NCBI GenBank assembly: GCA_022745215.1
Contig: JAIIWC010000031.1
Coordinates: 1-19,815, forward strand
Origin: Collinsella sp.
Lineage (GTDB): Bacteria > Actinomycetota > Coriobacteriia > Coriobacteriales > Coriobacteriaceae
Direction of reading: 5' to 3'
Length of the DNA: 19,815 nucleotides
Shown: positions 1 to 7,526 of the stretch, one piece after another
Position numbering within the stretch: the first letter of the stretch is position 1
Layout: each line of letters opens with the position of its first letter
Program-made: the position numbers and the translations under genes
Notes under the pieces: model-generated
Told to the model about the DNA's origin: nothing
The model's database searches: none
The model's input: the letters and a program-made list of their open reading frames with translations, nothing else

Positions 1-27
1 GGCCGTTTGCAGCAGTGTCACCATGGA

Positions 28-153
28 CGGGGGCCGGGTTTAGTTTTCAGAACACTCCGCAGACCAGTGTGGCGCCTTGTCCGCAGCTCCGAAGGAGCAG
101 GACAAGGCGCCACACATGGTCGAGGACGTTCTGAAAACTAAGCCCGGCCCCCG
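28..153. repeat. Long structured palindrome, copy A
   Basis: Imperfect palindrome 14 bp beyond the asd stop codon. Outer arms 28-53 and 128-153 pair over 26 bp with one G-T wobble. Next comes an asymmetric internal loop, ACTCCGCA (54-61) opposite GAGGAC (122-127). A 5-bp stem (62-66 with 117-121, bulged A116) and a perfect 16-bp stem (67-82 with 100-115) follow. The tip is GCTCC-GAA-GGAGC at 86-98. Copies at 5484-5612 and 9661-9791 keep the same loop with unrelated stem sequences. It may end or protect the asd transcript; that role is inferred. Confidence 0.85.
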
Positions 154-167
154 CCGGACAGGTCGCA

Positions 168-1193
168 CTACTCGCAGAGCAGCTTAGCAATCTGGACGGC
201 GTTGGTTGCCGCGCCCTTACGGATTTGGTCGCCGCAGCACCAGAAGGTGATGCCGCGCGCGGCCTCGGGGTTCGAGATGTCGCGACGCACGCGACCGACC
301 CAAATCAAATCCTGGTCGGAGGTGTCCATCGGCATGGGGAAGCGGTCGTGTGCATCCTCGGCGCCCAGATCGTCAACCAGCTTGACACCCGGAGCAGAAG
401 CCAGCGCGGCACGGGCCTCTTCCACCGTAATATCGCGCTCAAACTCGAGCGTAATGCTCTCGGAGTGCGAGCGCAGCACGGGCACGCGCACGCAGGTACA
501 GTTCACGCGCAGCTCGGGCAGGTGCATGATCTTGCGGCCCTCGTTCTGCAACTTCATCTCCTCGGAGGTAAAGCCCTCTTCCTTGACACCGCCAATCTGC
601 GGAATCAGATTGCTCGCGAGCTGGGCGGCAAATGCACGCGGCTCGGGAATCTCCTCGCCACGGCCCAGGGCGGCCAGCTGAGCCTCGAGCTCGGCCATGC
701 CGGGAGCGCCGGCACCCGAAGCCGCCTGGTACGTCGAGACGATCATGCGCTTCACGCCGGCGAGCTGATGCAGCGGCCACGTGGGAACCAGGCCGATGAT
801 GGTCGCGCAGTTGGGATTGGCGATAAGGCCGTGATGCCACTTGATGTCGTCGGCATTGATCTCAGGCACAACCAGCGGCACCTCGGGATCCATGCGGAAG
901 GCGTGGCTGTTGTCGACCACGACGGCGCCGCGCTTGACGGCTTCGGGCAGCAGCTCCTTGGCGATATCGTCGCCGGCAGCGCCGAGTACGATGTCGCAGC
1001 CCTCAAAGGCCTCGGGGCAAGCCTCCTCAATCACAACCTGCTCGCCGCGGAACTCGACGGTCTTGCCCGCAGAGCGTGCGCTCGCCAGCAGCTTGAGCTT
1101 ACCGACCGGAAACTCCTGCTCGTTGAGGCACTCGAGCATCTGGGTGCCCACGGCTCCCGTCGCGCCCAAAATAGCAACCGTGTACTGTTTCAT
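168..1193 (-). CDS. asd: Aspartate-semialdehyde dehydrogenase
   Basis: NADPH-dependent conversion of aspartyl phosphate to aspartate semialdehyde, the branch point to lysine/diaminopimelate, threonine and methionine; cytosolic. The 341-residue product is of normal family length. It has the N-terminal nucleotide-binding motif GATGAVG (residues 10-16), the NPNCATI active-site motif with nucleophile Cys129, and a conserved RSHSE motif with the likely acid-base His243. The ATG at 1191-1193 is chosen because AAAGGGGG lies just upstream; an in-frame ATG 12 codons earlier would add a non-homologous stretch across that site. It lies downstream of lysC on the same strand, 174 nt away with a terminator-like hairpin between, so it may have its own promoter. 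Identification is firm. Confidence 0.96.
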   Translation of the reverse strand: MKQYTVAILGATGAVGTQMLECLNEQEFPVGKLKLLASARSAGKTVEFRGEQVVIEEACPEAFEGCDIVLGAAGDDIAKELLPEAVKRGAVVVDNSHAFRMDPEVPLVVPEINADDIKWHHGLIANPNCATIIGLVPTWPLHQLAGVKRMIVSTYQAASGAGAPGMAELEAQLAALGRGEEIPEPRAFAAQLASNLIPQIGGVKEEGFTSEEMKLQNEGRKIMHLPELRVNCTCVRVPVLRSHSESITLEFERDITVEEARAALASAPGVKLVDDLGAEDAHDRFPMPMDTSDQDLIWVGRVRRDISNPEAARGITFWCCGDQIRKGAATNAVQIAKLLCE

Positions 1194-1268
1194 GCTTCCC
1201 CCTTTAAAGGTTGTGGCTATCGCCCGCACGCCAAGCAGGCCGGATATTCTTGCCCAGTTTATACAAGA

Positions 1269-1295
1269 ACGGGGCGGGCACGAAACCCGCCCCGT
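1269..1295 (-). terminator. Terminator-like hairpin between lysC and asd
   Basis: A 10-bp perfect GC-rich stem (1269-1278 with 1286-1295) and 7-nt loop. On the minus strand it is followed by TCTTGTAT, a weak T-rich tail. It could end the lysC transcript or only attenuate it before asd. The plus-strand flank has no T tract. Confidence 0.55.
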
Positions 1296-1325
1296 CGAAA
1301 CGAAACCGAAACGAAACGCCCCGCC

Positions 1326-1356
1326 GTAGTTTTTGAGGCAAGTCCCAAAAATCTAC
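1326..1356. repeat. Short dispersed palindromic repeat, copy 1
   Basis: 31-bp imperfect palindrome starting GTAG and ending CTAC, 11 bp downstream of the lysC stop. Its reverse complement matches 14737-14762 at 25 of 26 positions (GTAGATTTTTGGGAC, one variable base, TGCCTCAAAA). Two near-identical copies 13 kb apart in non-coding DNA mark a dispersed repeat. Confidence 0.7.
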
Positions 1357-1367
1357 TGGGATAGCAG

Positions 1368-2756
1368 CTACTTGTGGAGCGTGGCCGGGGCGGGATCGAC
1401 CGGCACGGGAGCCTCCAGGTCGGAGACCTTCACAATGCCGTTCTCGTCGGAGAAGGCGCGGTAAATGGTCCGAATCGCCAGGTCGAAGTCCTTCTCCTCG
1501 ACACCGATAATGATGTTGATCTCGTCACAGCTCTGCGAAATCATGCGCACGCTCACGCCGGCCTGGCCGAGCATGCCAAACAGGTGGCCCGAGATACCTG
1601 CGCGGCCGCGCAGGTTACGACCGACGGTCGCGATGAGCGCCAAGCCCTCGACAACCTCGATCTCGAGCGGCTCGACCTCCTGCTGGATGTCACCCACGAG
1701 TGAGTACAGCGAATCGTGCACATCCTGCTCCTGCACCACGGCGCCAAAGCGGTCGACGCCGGTGGGCATATGCTCGACGGAAACGTCATAGCGTTCGAAC
1801 ACCGAAAGTGCACGGCGCATAAAGCCGACACGGGGCTTGGTGCGGTCGCGGGCAACGTTGATGGCGACAAAGCCGCGCTTGCCGGTCACGCCGGTAATGA
1901 TAGGCTCCGCCTCACCCTCGTCAGCCGTCTCGCTAATGATGGTGCCGGGGTCCTGCGGCGCATTGGTGTTCTTGATGACCAGCGGAATGCCTGCCTCGCG
2001 CACGGGGAACACGGCCTCCTCGTGCAGGACGCTCGCGCCCATGTACGAAAGCTCGCGCAGCTCCTCGTAGGTAACGCGGGCGATGGGCTGAGCCTCGGGC
2101 ACAATGCGAGGATCGGCAGAATAGAAGCCCGAAACGTCGGTCCAGTTCTCGTACAGGTCGGCACCAAGGCACTTGGCCAGAATCGAGCCGGAAATATCGC
2201 CGCCGCCACGGTCGAGCAGCTTGATTTGGCCCTCACGCGTCGCGCCGTAGAAACCGGGCATGACAAAGCCACCCTGCTGACCGTACTCCTGCACCAGCTC
2301 GGAGGTGCGGTTCATGCTGAGCGTACCGTCGTGATGGAACGCAACGACCGTCGCGGCGTCCAGGAACGGCAAACCCAGGTACTCGGCCATCAGGCGAGCG
2401 GTGAAGTACTCGCCACGGCTTACGAGCTCCTCGGTGGAGTAGCCGCCCGAGCGGGCGCGCTCGGCAAAGGCCGCGAACTCCTCGCGGATGGGATAGGTGA
2501 GCTCCAGCTCGTCAGCGATATCAAAATAGCGCTGGCCAATGTCCTCGAGCAGCTCCTCGCACGACACGTGGTACTTAACGTGTGCGTTAACCAAGTAGAG
2601 CAGGTCGGTCACCTTGGTATCGCCCTTAAAGCGGCGACCGCAGGCAGAAACCACCACAAAACGGCGGGCCGGGTCGGCATCGACAATGGCCTTGATCTTC
2701 TTAAAGTGTTCGGCGTCGGCGACCGACGAGCCGCCAAACTTGGCAATCTTAATCAT
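1368..2756 (-). CDS. lysC: Aspartate kinase
   Basis: Phosphorylates aspartate as the first committed step of the aspartate family pathway; cytosolic. The 462-residue monofunctional enzyme has an amino acid kinase domain starting with KFGGSSVA (residues 6-13). Its central segment holds GGGDISGSILA and ADLYENWTDVSGFYSADPR. Two ACT domains fill roughly residues 290-450, with HMPTGVDR and RMISQSCDEINI, and imply allosteric feedback. From memory it resembles the Bacillus YclM (AK III) type more than the two-start LysC type; no internal second start is obvious. It is divergent from thrC across about 100 bp. The ATG at 2754-2756 directly precedes the conserved N-terminus. Which amino acid inhibits it cannot be read from sequence. 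Confidence 0.95.
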   Translation of the reverse strand: MIKIAKFGGSSVADAEHFKKIKAIVDADPARRFVVVSACGRRFKGDTKVTDLLYLVNAHVKYHVSCEELLEDIGQRYFDIADELELTYPIREEFAAFAERARSGGYSTEELVSRGEYFTARLMAEYLGLPFLDAATVVAFHHDGTLSMNRTSELVQEYGQQGGFVMPGFYGATREGQIKLLDRGGGDISGSILAKCLGADLYENWTDVSGFYSADPRIVPEAQPIARVTYEELRELSYMGASVLHEEAVFPVREAGIPLVIKNTNAPQDPGTIISETADEGEAEPIITGVTGKRGFVAINVARDRTKPRVGFMRRALSVFERYDVSVEHMPTGVDRFGAVVQEQDVHDSLYSLVGDIQQEVEPLEIEVVEGLALIATVGRNLRGRAGISGHLFGMLGQAGVSVRMISQSCDEINIIIGVEEKDFDLAIRTIYRAFSDENGIVKVSDLEAPVPVDPAPATLHK

Positions 2757-2859
2757 GGGCTTGAGGTTACCTTTCTAAAAGCCTCTGCAAACCTGTTTTG
2801 CGCGCTCTGATACCATGGTTTCACCGATTGGGACCAAGGCATCCGAGGAGCAGTGTTAT

Positions 2860-4377
2860 ATGGGAACTTATCATAGTACACGAGGACGCACTTTATCGTG
2901 CTCAAGTAAGGTGGCAATCCGTACCGGCATCGCTCCCGACGGGGGTTTGTTTGTCTCGGACGAGCTGGGCACCCAGCAGGTCGATATCAGCTCGCTTGCA
3001 GATAAATCGTACTTTGAAATCGCTCAAGATGTGTTGGAAATGTTACTGAATGATTACACAGCCGAAGAAATTTCGGCCTGTGTGAATGAGGCATACCGCG
3101 GCACGTTCGCGAGCGAAGAGGTTACGCCGCTCGTCAAACTCGACGCCGCACCGGGCGCCGACGCCCCGCAAACCTATGTGATGGAACTCTTTGGCGGCCC
3201 CACGAGCGCCTTTAAGGACGTCGCCCTGCAGATGCTCCCCCGCCTGATGGCCCGCACCTCTGCCAAGGACGGCGGCGCCGAGCGCATCATGATCGTCACC
3301 GCCACGTCGGGCGACACCGGCAAGGCAGCACTCGCCGGCTTTGCCGACGCTCCGGGCACGGGCATCACTGTCTTTTATCCCGAGGGCAAGGTCAGCCGCG
3401 TCCAGAACCTGCAGATGTCCACTCAGGAGGGCGACAACGTCGCTGTCTGCGGCATCCGCGGCAACTTTGACGACGCCCAGAGCGCCGTCAAGCGCATCTT
3501 TGCCGATAAGGAGCTTGCCGAGCGCCTGGAGGCCGCTGGCACCGTGCTTTCGAGTGCCAACTCCATCAATGTCGGCCGCCTGGTGCCGCAGGTCGTCTAC
3601 TACTTTGCCGCCTATGCGCAGCTGCTGCGCGCCGGCGCTATCGAGGCTGGCGACGCCGTAGAGTTCTGCGTGCCCACCGGCAACTTTGGCGATATCTTGG
3701 CCGGCTACTACGCCAAGCGCATGGGTCTGCCCGTCGCCAAGCTCGTCGTGGCGAGCGACAAGAACAACGTGCTGGCCGACTTCCTGACCACCGGCGTTTA
3801 CGACCGTAACCGCCCGTTCTTCACGACCATCTCGCCGTCGATGGACATCCTCATCAGCTCCAACCTGGAGCGCATGCTCTACTTCTTGTCCGACGGCGAC
3901 TGCGAGCTCGTTGCCGGCCTTATGGAGCAGCTCGCTCAGACCGGTCGTTACGAGGTGCCCGCCGAGCTGCTGGCCAAGATCCAGAGCGTGTTTGGCTGCG
4001 GCTGGGCCAGCGAGGACGAGGTCCGCACTGCCATCAAGAGCTGCTGGGATGCGAACGGCTACGTGATCGACCCGCACACCGCTTGCGGCTATCACGTCTT
4101 TGAGCAGGTCGCCCCCGCCGAGGGCGCCAAGGCCCGCGTGCTGCTTTCGACCGCCAGCCCCTACAAGTTCCCGCGCGCCTGCTGCGACGCCCTGGGGCTC
4201 AACGTTCCCGAGGACGACTTTGAGGCCATGCGCGTGCTCGAGCAGGCAACCAACACGGTCGCCCCGGCACAGCTCGCCGAGCTCGAGTCCAAGCCCATCC
4301 GCTTCGAAGACGTCTGCGACGTCGATGAGATGGCAAACTACGTCGAGTCCGCAGCAAAAAAGATGGCTACCAACTAA
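2860..4377 (+). CDS. thrC: Threonine synthase
   Basis: PLP enzyme converting O-phosphohomoserine to threonine, the last pathway step; cytosolic. The 505-residue length fits the longer bacterial threonine synthase class. It begins MGTYHSTRG. The PLP-binding lysine is Lys119 in GGPTSAFKDVAL, and TATSGDTGKAAL and PTGNFGDILAGYYAKRMG follow as expected for fold-type II PLP enzymes. The ATG at 2860 is chosen because GAGGAG sits 9 nt upstream and the family N-terminus starts here; an ATG at 2815 would add 15 unrelated residues. It is followed by a terminator hairpin and a structured repeat, then thrB in the same direction. Identification is firm. Confidence 0.96.
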   Translation: MGTYHSTRGRTLSCSSKVAIRTGIAPDGGLFVSDELGTQQVDISSLADKSYFEIAQDVLEMLLNDYTAEEISACVNEAYRGTFASEEVTPLVKLDAAPGADAPQTYVMELFGGPTSAFKDVALQMLPRLMARTSAKDGGAERIMIVTATSGDTGKAALAGFADAPGTGITVFYPEGKVSRVQNLQMSTQEGDNVAVCGIRGNFDDAQSAVKRIFADKELAERLEAAGTVLSSANSINVGRLVPQVVYYFAAYAQLLRAGAIEAGDAVEFCVPTGNFGDILAGYYAKRMGLPVAKLVVASDKNNVLADFLTTGVYDRNRPFFTTISPSMDILISSNLERMLYFLSDGDCELVAGLMEQLAQTGRYEVPAELLAKIQSVFGCGWASEDEVRTAIKSCWDANGYVIDPHTACGYHVFEQVAPAEGAKARVLLSTASPYKFPRACCDALGLNVPEDDFEAMRVLEQATNTVAPAQLAELESKPIRFEDVCDVDEMANYVESAAKKMATN

Positions 4378-4389
4378 ACCCCTCATTAA

Positions 4390-4419
4390 GCGCCGGCGAA
4401 AGCCGGCGCACCTTCTTTC
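4390..4419 (+). terminator. Intrinsic terminator after thrC
   Basis: Perfect 8-bp stem GCGCCGGC / GCCGGCGC closed by a GAAA tetraloop (4398-4401), followed by ACCTTCTTTC, 12 nt after the thrC stop. The pyrimidine-rich tail is imperfect, so readthrough into thrB is possible. Confidence 0.7.
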
Positions 4420-4455
4420 ATCAGATAACCCCCGGGATGATGACGAACGCGCACA

Positions 4456-4567
4456 GCGTGCCTGGCTGTTTAGTTCGTCGCGAGTTCCGCACGCAAAGGA
4501 AAGCACTTAATGTGCTTTCCGTCTTGCGCAGGACTGCCCGAGCAGCGAACTAAATAGCCAGGCACGC
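4456..4567. repeat. Long structured palindrome, variant copy D
   Basis: Outer arms 4456-4477 and 4546-4567 pair over 22 bp with one G-T wobble. The inner part has CGCAA/TTGCG (4492-4496 with 4524-4528), then GGAAAGCAC-TTAAT-GTGCTTTCC (4498-4520). TTCCGCA (4485-4491) lies opposite CAGGAC (4529-4534), close to the loop of copies A to C. An extra mini-hairpin CTGC-CCGA-GCAG sits at 4534-4545. The right arm ends 1 nt before the thrB Shine-Dalgarno sequence, so folding could affect thrB translation. Confidence 0.75.
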
Positions 4568-4580
4568 CAGGAGGACTCAC

Positions 4581-5462
4581 ATGATCAAGATCACCGTCCC
4601 AGCAACAAGCGCCAACTTGGGCATCGGCTACGACACCCTCGGCATGGCCGTCAGCCTTTACTCGCACTTCACCTTCGAGCGCGCCGACAAGCTCACCATC
4701 ACGGGCTGCCCCGAGGAATTCCAAAACGAGAACAACCTGGTCTACGTGAGCTTTGTCGATGCGCTTGCCGCATGGGGCGAGCCGGCTTTTCCCGTTGCCA
4801 TCGACATTCAGACTGACGTTCCCGTCGCTCGTGGCCTGGGTTCCAGCTCCACCTGCGTTGTCGCCGGCATTATGGCCGCCGCCGCGCTGACGGGCCACAC
4901 CGTCGACCGCGCCGAGCTCGTCCGCATTGCCACCGAGGTCGAGGGCCATCCCGATAACGTCGCCCCCGCTATCCTGGGCGGCGCCGTCTGCTCCTTTACG
5001 CCGACCGATTCGCTCCCCCAGTGCCTGCGCTACGAGGTGAGCGATCGCCTGCGTTTTATTACCGTGATTCCGCCCTACGAGGTACACACGAGTGAGGCGC
5101 GCAAGGTCGTGCCGCAGGAGATTCCGCTTTCCACCGCCGTATGGCAGATGGGCCGCATCGCCGGCATGACGCGCGGTCTCGAAACCGGCGATCTGGACCT
5201 GATTGCCGCCGCCAATGACGACCGTATTCAGGAGCCCTATCGCCGTCGCCTGATTCCCGACTACAACGCCGTGCGCGACACCTGTCTTAACGGCGGTGCC
5301 AAGACCATCTGGATCAGCGGCTCCGGCTCGACCCTCATGGCCGTAACCGACGATACCATCGTGGCGAAGTTCCTGCAGGTCAAGCTGCGCGAGCAGTTCC
5401 CCAAGTGCGATACGCATATTCTGACGTGCGACACCGAGGGCGCTCAAATCGAGTACCTGTAG
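4581..5462 (+). CDS. thrB: Homoserine kinase
   Basis: Phosphorylates homoserine with ATP to give the substrate of ThrC; cytosolic GHMP-family kinase. The product is 293 residues, of normal length. The first GHMP motif (PATSANLGIGYDTLG, residues 7-21) includes the family Asn-Gly-Asp positions. The glycine-rich ATP motif is PVARGLGSSS (81-90), EGHPDN lies at 121-126, and the C-terminal GHMP motif is WISGSGSTLMA. AGGAGG lies 6 nt before the ATG, making the start clear. It sits downstream of thrC with a 203-nt spacer holding a terminator and palindrome D. Its stop codon lies inside an arm of a 13-bp inverted repeat that encloses palindrome B. Confidence 0.96.
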   Translation: MIKITVPATSANLGIGYDTLGMAVSLYSHFTFERADKLTITGCPEEFQNENNLVYVSFVDALAAWGEPAFPVAIDIQTDVPVARGLGSSSTCVVAGIMAAAALTGHTVDRAELVRIATEVEGHPDNVAPAILGGAVCSFTPTDSLPQCLRYEVSDRLRFITVIPPYEVHTSEARKVVPQEIPLSTAVWQMGRIAGMTRGLETGDLDLIAAANDDRIQEPYRRRLIPDYNAVRDTCLNGGAKTIWISGSGSTLMAVTDDTIVAKFLQVKLREQFPKCDTHILTCDTEGAQIEYL

Positions 5463-5640
5463 ACATCGCTGGTTAATCCCTTCGGGCCGCCCAGGGGCAT
5501 CCCCTTAAAAACGTCCTCGCACTTGAGGCCCGCTTATCCTGCTCCTTCGGAGCTACGGATAAGCGGGCCTCGTGCTGCGGAATGTTTTTAAGGGGATGCC
5601 CCTGGGTGGCCCTATGGCAACGTGGCTAGCGATGTCTACA
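5458..5640. repeat. Long structured palindrome, copy B, with extra outer arms
   Basis: Lies between convergent thrB and engB. Core arms 5484-5512 and 5584-5612 pair over 29 bp with one G-T wobble. The internal loop is GTCCTC (5513-5518) opposite TGCGGAAT (5576-5583), the reverse complement of the loop in copies A and C. Then GCAC/GTGC, a perfect 15-bp stem (5525-5539 with 5557-5571) and the tip GCTCC-TTC-GGAGC (5541-5553). A further 13-bp arm pair, 5458-5470 with 5628-5640, encloses the core and includes the thrB stop codon. It may be a bidirectional transcript end. Confidence 0.85.
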
Positions 5641-5701
5641 AGGACCCACGCTTTGAAGGAGCGCCGGGCTGATAGTTGATTTTTATTGGCAGGGGCACTT
5701 G

Positions 5702-6292
5702 CTAGAGGCAGGCCTCGGCGATGCGGCGCTTGAGTTCGTCGATGCCCACACCGGTTTGGGAGCTTGTGATGATCACGTTTTCGGCAGGGACGTTGAGCTG
5801 CTTTTTGATGGCTGCTGCCTGGCGGGCCTGCTGGGTGCGGCTGAGCTTGTCGGCTTTGGTGAGGCAGACGATAAAGTTGAACTCGTTGCCCTGTAGGTAG
5901 TCGATCATGTCGTGGTCGAGCTTGCTGGGGTCGTGACGAATGTCCACCAGCGAGACGACCAAGTTAAAGCTGCGCTCGGAGTCGAAGAAGTCGCCGATAA
6001 GCTCGGCCCAACGGTCGCGCTCGGCCTTGGAGCGACGGGCGAAACCGTAACCCGGCAGGTCCACGAAATGCACGTCGTCGGCCTCAAAGAAGTTGATGTT
6101 GCTCGTCTTGCCCGGCGTGCTGGAAACCTTGACCAGGTTCTTGCGGCCAAAGAGCTTGTTCATAATCGACGACTTGCCCACATTGGAGCGGCCCACAAAG
6201 CTCACCTCGGGACAGGTGGACTCGGGAATCTGCGAAACCTTGCCGTAGCTGGCGACGAACTTGGCAAGTTGGTAGTTAATGGAATCGGCCAT
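5702..6292 (-). CDS. engB: Ribosome-assembly GTPase EngB (YsxC/YihA)
   Basis: Essential GTPase of the TRAFAC class that acts in late assembly of the large ribosomal subunit. The 196-residue single-domain protein has all G motifs: G1 GRSNVGKSS (34-42), the G2 region SSTPGKT (57-63), G3 DLPG (78-81) in VDLPGYGFA, G4 TKAD (145-148) and G5 near TSS (177-179). The ATG at 6290-6292 is preceded by AAGGAG at 5 nt. A GTG two codons upstream overlaps that site and is not preferred. It follows the nucleosidase gene by 38 nt on the same strand, so the two are probably co-transcribed. No terminator with a T tract follows; palindrome B lies beyond. Confidence 0.95.
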   Translation of the reverse strand: MADSINYQLAKFVASYGKVSQIPESTCPEVSFVGRSNVGKSSIMNKLFGRKNLVKVSSTPGKTSNINFFEADDVHFVDLPGYGFARRSKAERDRWAELIGDFFDSERSFNLVVSLVDIRHDPSKLDHDMIDYLQGNEFNFIVCLTKADKLSRTQQARQAAAIKKQLNVPAENVIITSSQTGVGIDELKRRIAEACL

Positions 6293-6330
6293 GGACACTC
6301 CTTGGTCGTAGGTTCTTACAAAAGAGCGCG

Positions 6331-7071
6331 CTATTGCCCAGCGGCAATGCGGCGGACGATATCGAGCGTGATGTCACTTGCGACACGCGCATACTCGAAC
6401 AGATCGAACTCTCGATCGCAAATTGCATCGTACGCCTCGTCACAATTATCGCTGATAGCGCGCAACACCAGGCAATCGACACCATTTTTGGTTGCGACAT
6501 GGGCAATTGCCGCGCCCTCCATGCCGACACAATCGGCATGCGTCGCCTCGATAGCGTCGTTGCGCATGGCGGCGCCCGTCACAAAGCGGTTACCCGTGGC
6601 AATCGTGCCGACCAGGAACTGCTTGGTGCCCTCGTTCGAAGCGACTGCATTTGTTGAAGCATCAACGAACCCACGCTCAGCAAGCACATCGGCAGCAATA
6701 TCGACCAGCGCAGGCGTCGAGCCAAACTCCTCGAGCCCCGGTGCGGACTCGGCGATAAGCGCGGTATCGGTATCCAGATAGCGCAGGCGTTTGCCAATGA
6801 CCACGTCGTCGATATGGAGCTTGGGGTTCAAACCGCCCGCGATACCCGAAAACACAACAGCCTGCGGAGCATACTTGCTAATGAGGTGCTGTGTTGCAGC
6901 GGCGGCGTTCACCGTGCCCATGCCCGCCGTTGTGGCGACAACTGTCAGACCGTCGAGCTCACCGCTCACAACGGTCAAGCCTGCCTCCCGCGCCTCGCAA
7001 ACGTCGCTCAGCTCTTCCTTAATCTGCATGATCTCTTTTTCGAGCGCACCGATAATCGCGATGGTAGCCAT
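6331..7071 (-). CDS. mtn: 5'-methylthioadenosine/S-adenosylhomocysteine nucleosidase
   Basis: Hydrolyses MTA and SAH to adenine and the thioribose or S-ribosylhomocysteine, recycling methyl-cycle products and feeding the AI-2 precursor route; cytosolic. The 246-residue product begins MATIAIIGALEKEI, with Glu13 matching the catalytic Glu12 of the E. coli enzyme. It has SGIAGGLNP (75-83), the purine-site motif VGMEGAAIAHV with Glu185, and RAISDNCDEA with the catalytic Asp208. GGGGAATGGT precedes the ATG; an in-frame TTG four codons upstream is a weaker start. It is first in a two-gene unit with engB. Members of this family can also act on futalosine, which sequence alone does not exclude. Confidence 0.94.
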   Translation of the reverse strand: MATIAIIGALEKEIMQIKEELSDVCEAREAGLTVVSGELDGLTVVATTAGMGTVNAAAATQHLISKYAPQAVVFSGIAGGLNPKLHIDDVVIGKRLRYLDTDTALIAESAPGLEEFGSTPALVDIAADVLAERGFVDASTNAVASNEGTKQFLVGTIATGNRFVTGAAMRNDAIEATHADCVGMEGAAIAHVATKNGVDCLVLRAISDNCDEAYDAICDREFDLFEYARVASDITLDIVRRIAAGQ

Positions 7072-7149
7072 ACCATTCCCCAAACCTATACGAAATTCTC
7101 AACCACGGTATGGTACCAGCATTTTGTTTGACCTCGCCAAACGAACACG

Positions 7150-7290
7150 CTAAGCCAGTGCAGCTCGCGTATCAAACAGCGCCTTTGTAATCGCGGCCGT
7201 AACCTCGCTCGAGTGGTCGCTCCACGGCATCGATGTCATGACGCTCATGACATAGGTACGGCCATCGATGTCGATAGCAGGCATTTCTTT
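7150..7290 (-). pseudogene. Remnant of a serine hydrolase (class A beta-lactamase-like) 3' end
   Basis: The last ~45 codons read MPAIDIDGRTYVMSVMTSMP and then a final helix-like segment ending DTRAALA before a TAG at 7150. This resembles the closing beta-strand and helix of penicillin-binding/beta-lactamase-type serine hydrolases (GxxYVxxVMT, from memory). No upstream part with SxxK or SxN motifs exists: the same frame runs at once into palindromic repeat DNA, and no ribosome binding site precedes the first ATG. I read it as the stump of a deleted gene. It could instead be a short unknown ORF. Confidence 0.4.
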
Positions 7291-7387
7291 CCAAAGATAT
7301 TCAGTCGCGTTTAAGGTGTCTCTAAACAATAAACAGGCGTTTCTATGCAAAAACACCGATTCCGTTGCGCATCTTTGCCCAAAACGC

Positions 7388-7454
7388 AGTTGCGGTGAAA
7401 TAGTTCCTGTTTGGGCGACATAAGCCGAAAAACAAGAACTATTCCACCGCAACT
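7388..7454. repeat. 19-bp inverted repeat with 29-nt structured loop
   Basis: Arms 7388-7406 (AGTTGCGGTGAAATAGTTC) and 7436-7454 pair with a single A-C mismatch. The loop can pair further through GTTT/AAAC and GGC/GCC. No T tract follows on either strand, so it looks like a palindromic repeat unit rather than a terminator. Confidence 0.65.
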
Positions 7455-7489
7455 TGACGGGGCTCCTTAGCAATCAACTAGGTGCCCGG

Positions 7490-7524
7490 GGGCACTCATT
7501 TAAGTCTGTCCCCAATGAGTGCCC
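7490..7524. repeat. 11-bp inverted repeat after pflA
   Basis: Perfect arms GGGCACTCATT (7490-7500) and AATGAGTGCCC (7514-7524) with a 13-nt loop containing GTCTGTCCCC, 2 nt beyond the pflA stop. There is no T tract in the pflA direction. The GTCTGTCCCC loop recalls repeats found around IS200/RAYT transposase genes; that link is from memory and unproven here. Confidence 0.6.
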
Positions 7525-7526
7525 TG

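Noticed and set aside
28..153. Palindromes A to C as integron attC sites (AAC...GTT flanking unpaired bases, at gene ends)
   Set aside because: The 26-31 bp outer stems extend beyond AAC/GTT, neighbouring genes are housekeeping genes in both orientations, and no integron integrase is present.
1296..1318. GAAAC tandem repeats as a CRISPR or microsatellite
   Set aside because: Only four 5-6 bp units without spacers; too short to mean anything specific.
225..1364. Long plus-strand ORF opposite asd
   Set aside because: Composition is that of an antisense shadow of a GC-rich gene; asd on the other strand has full family motifs.
2757..2859. Lysine riboswitch or T-box before lysC or thrC
   Set aside because: The divergent spacer is only about 100 bp and shows no matching stems or conserved core.
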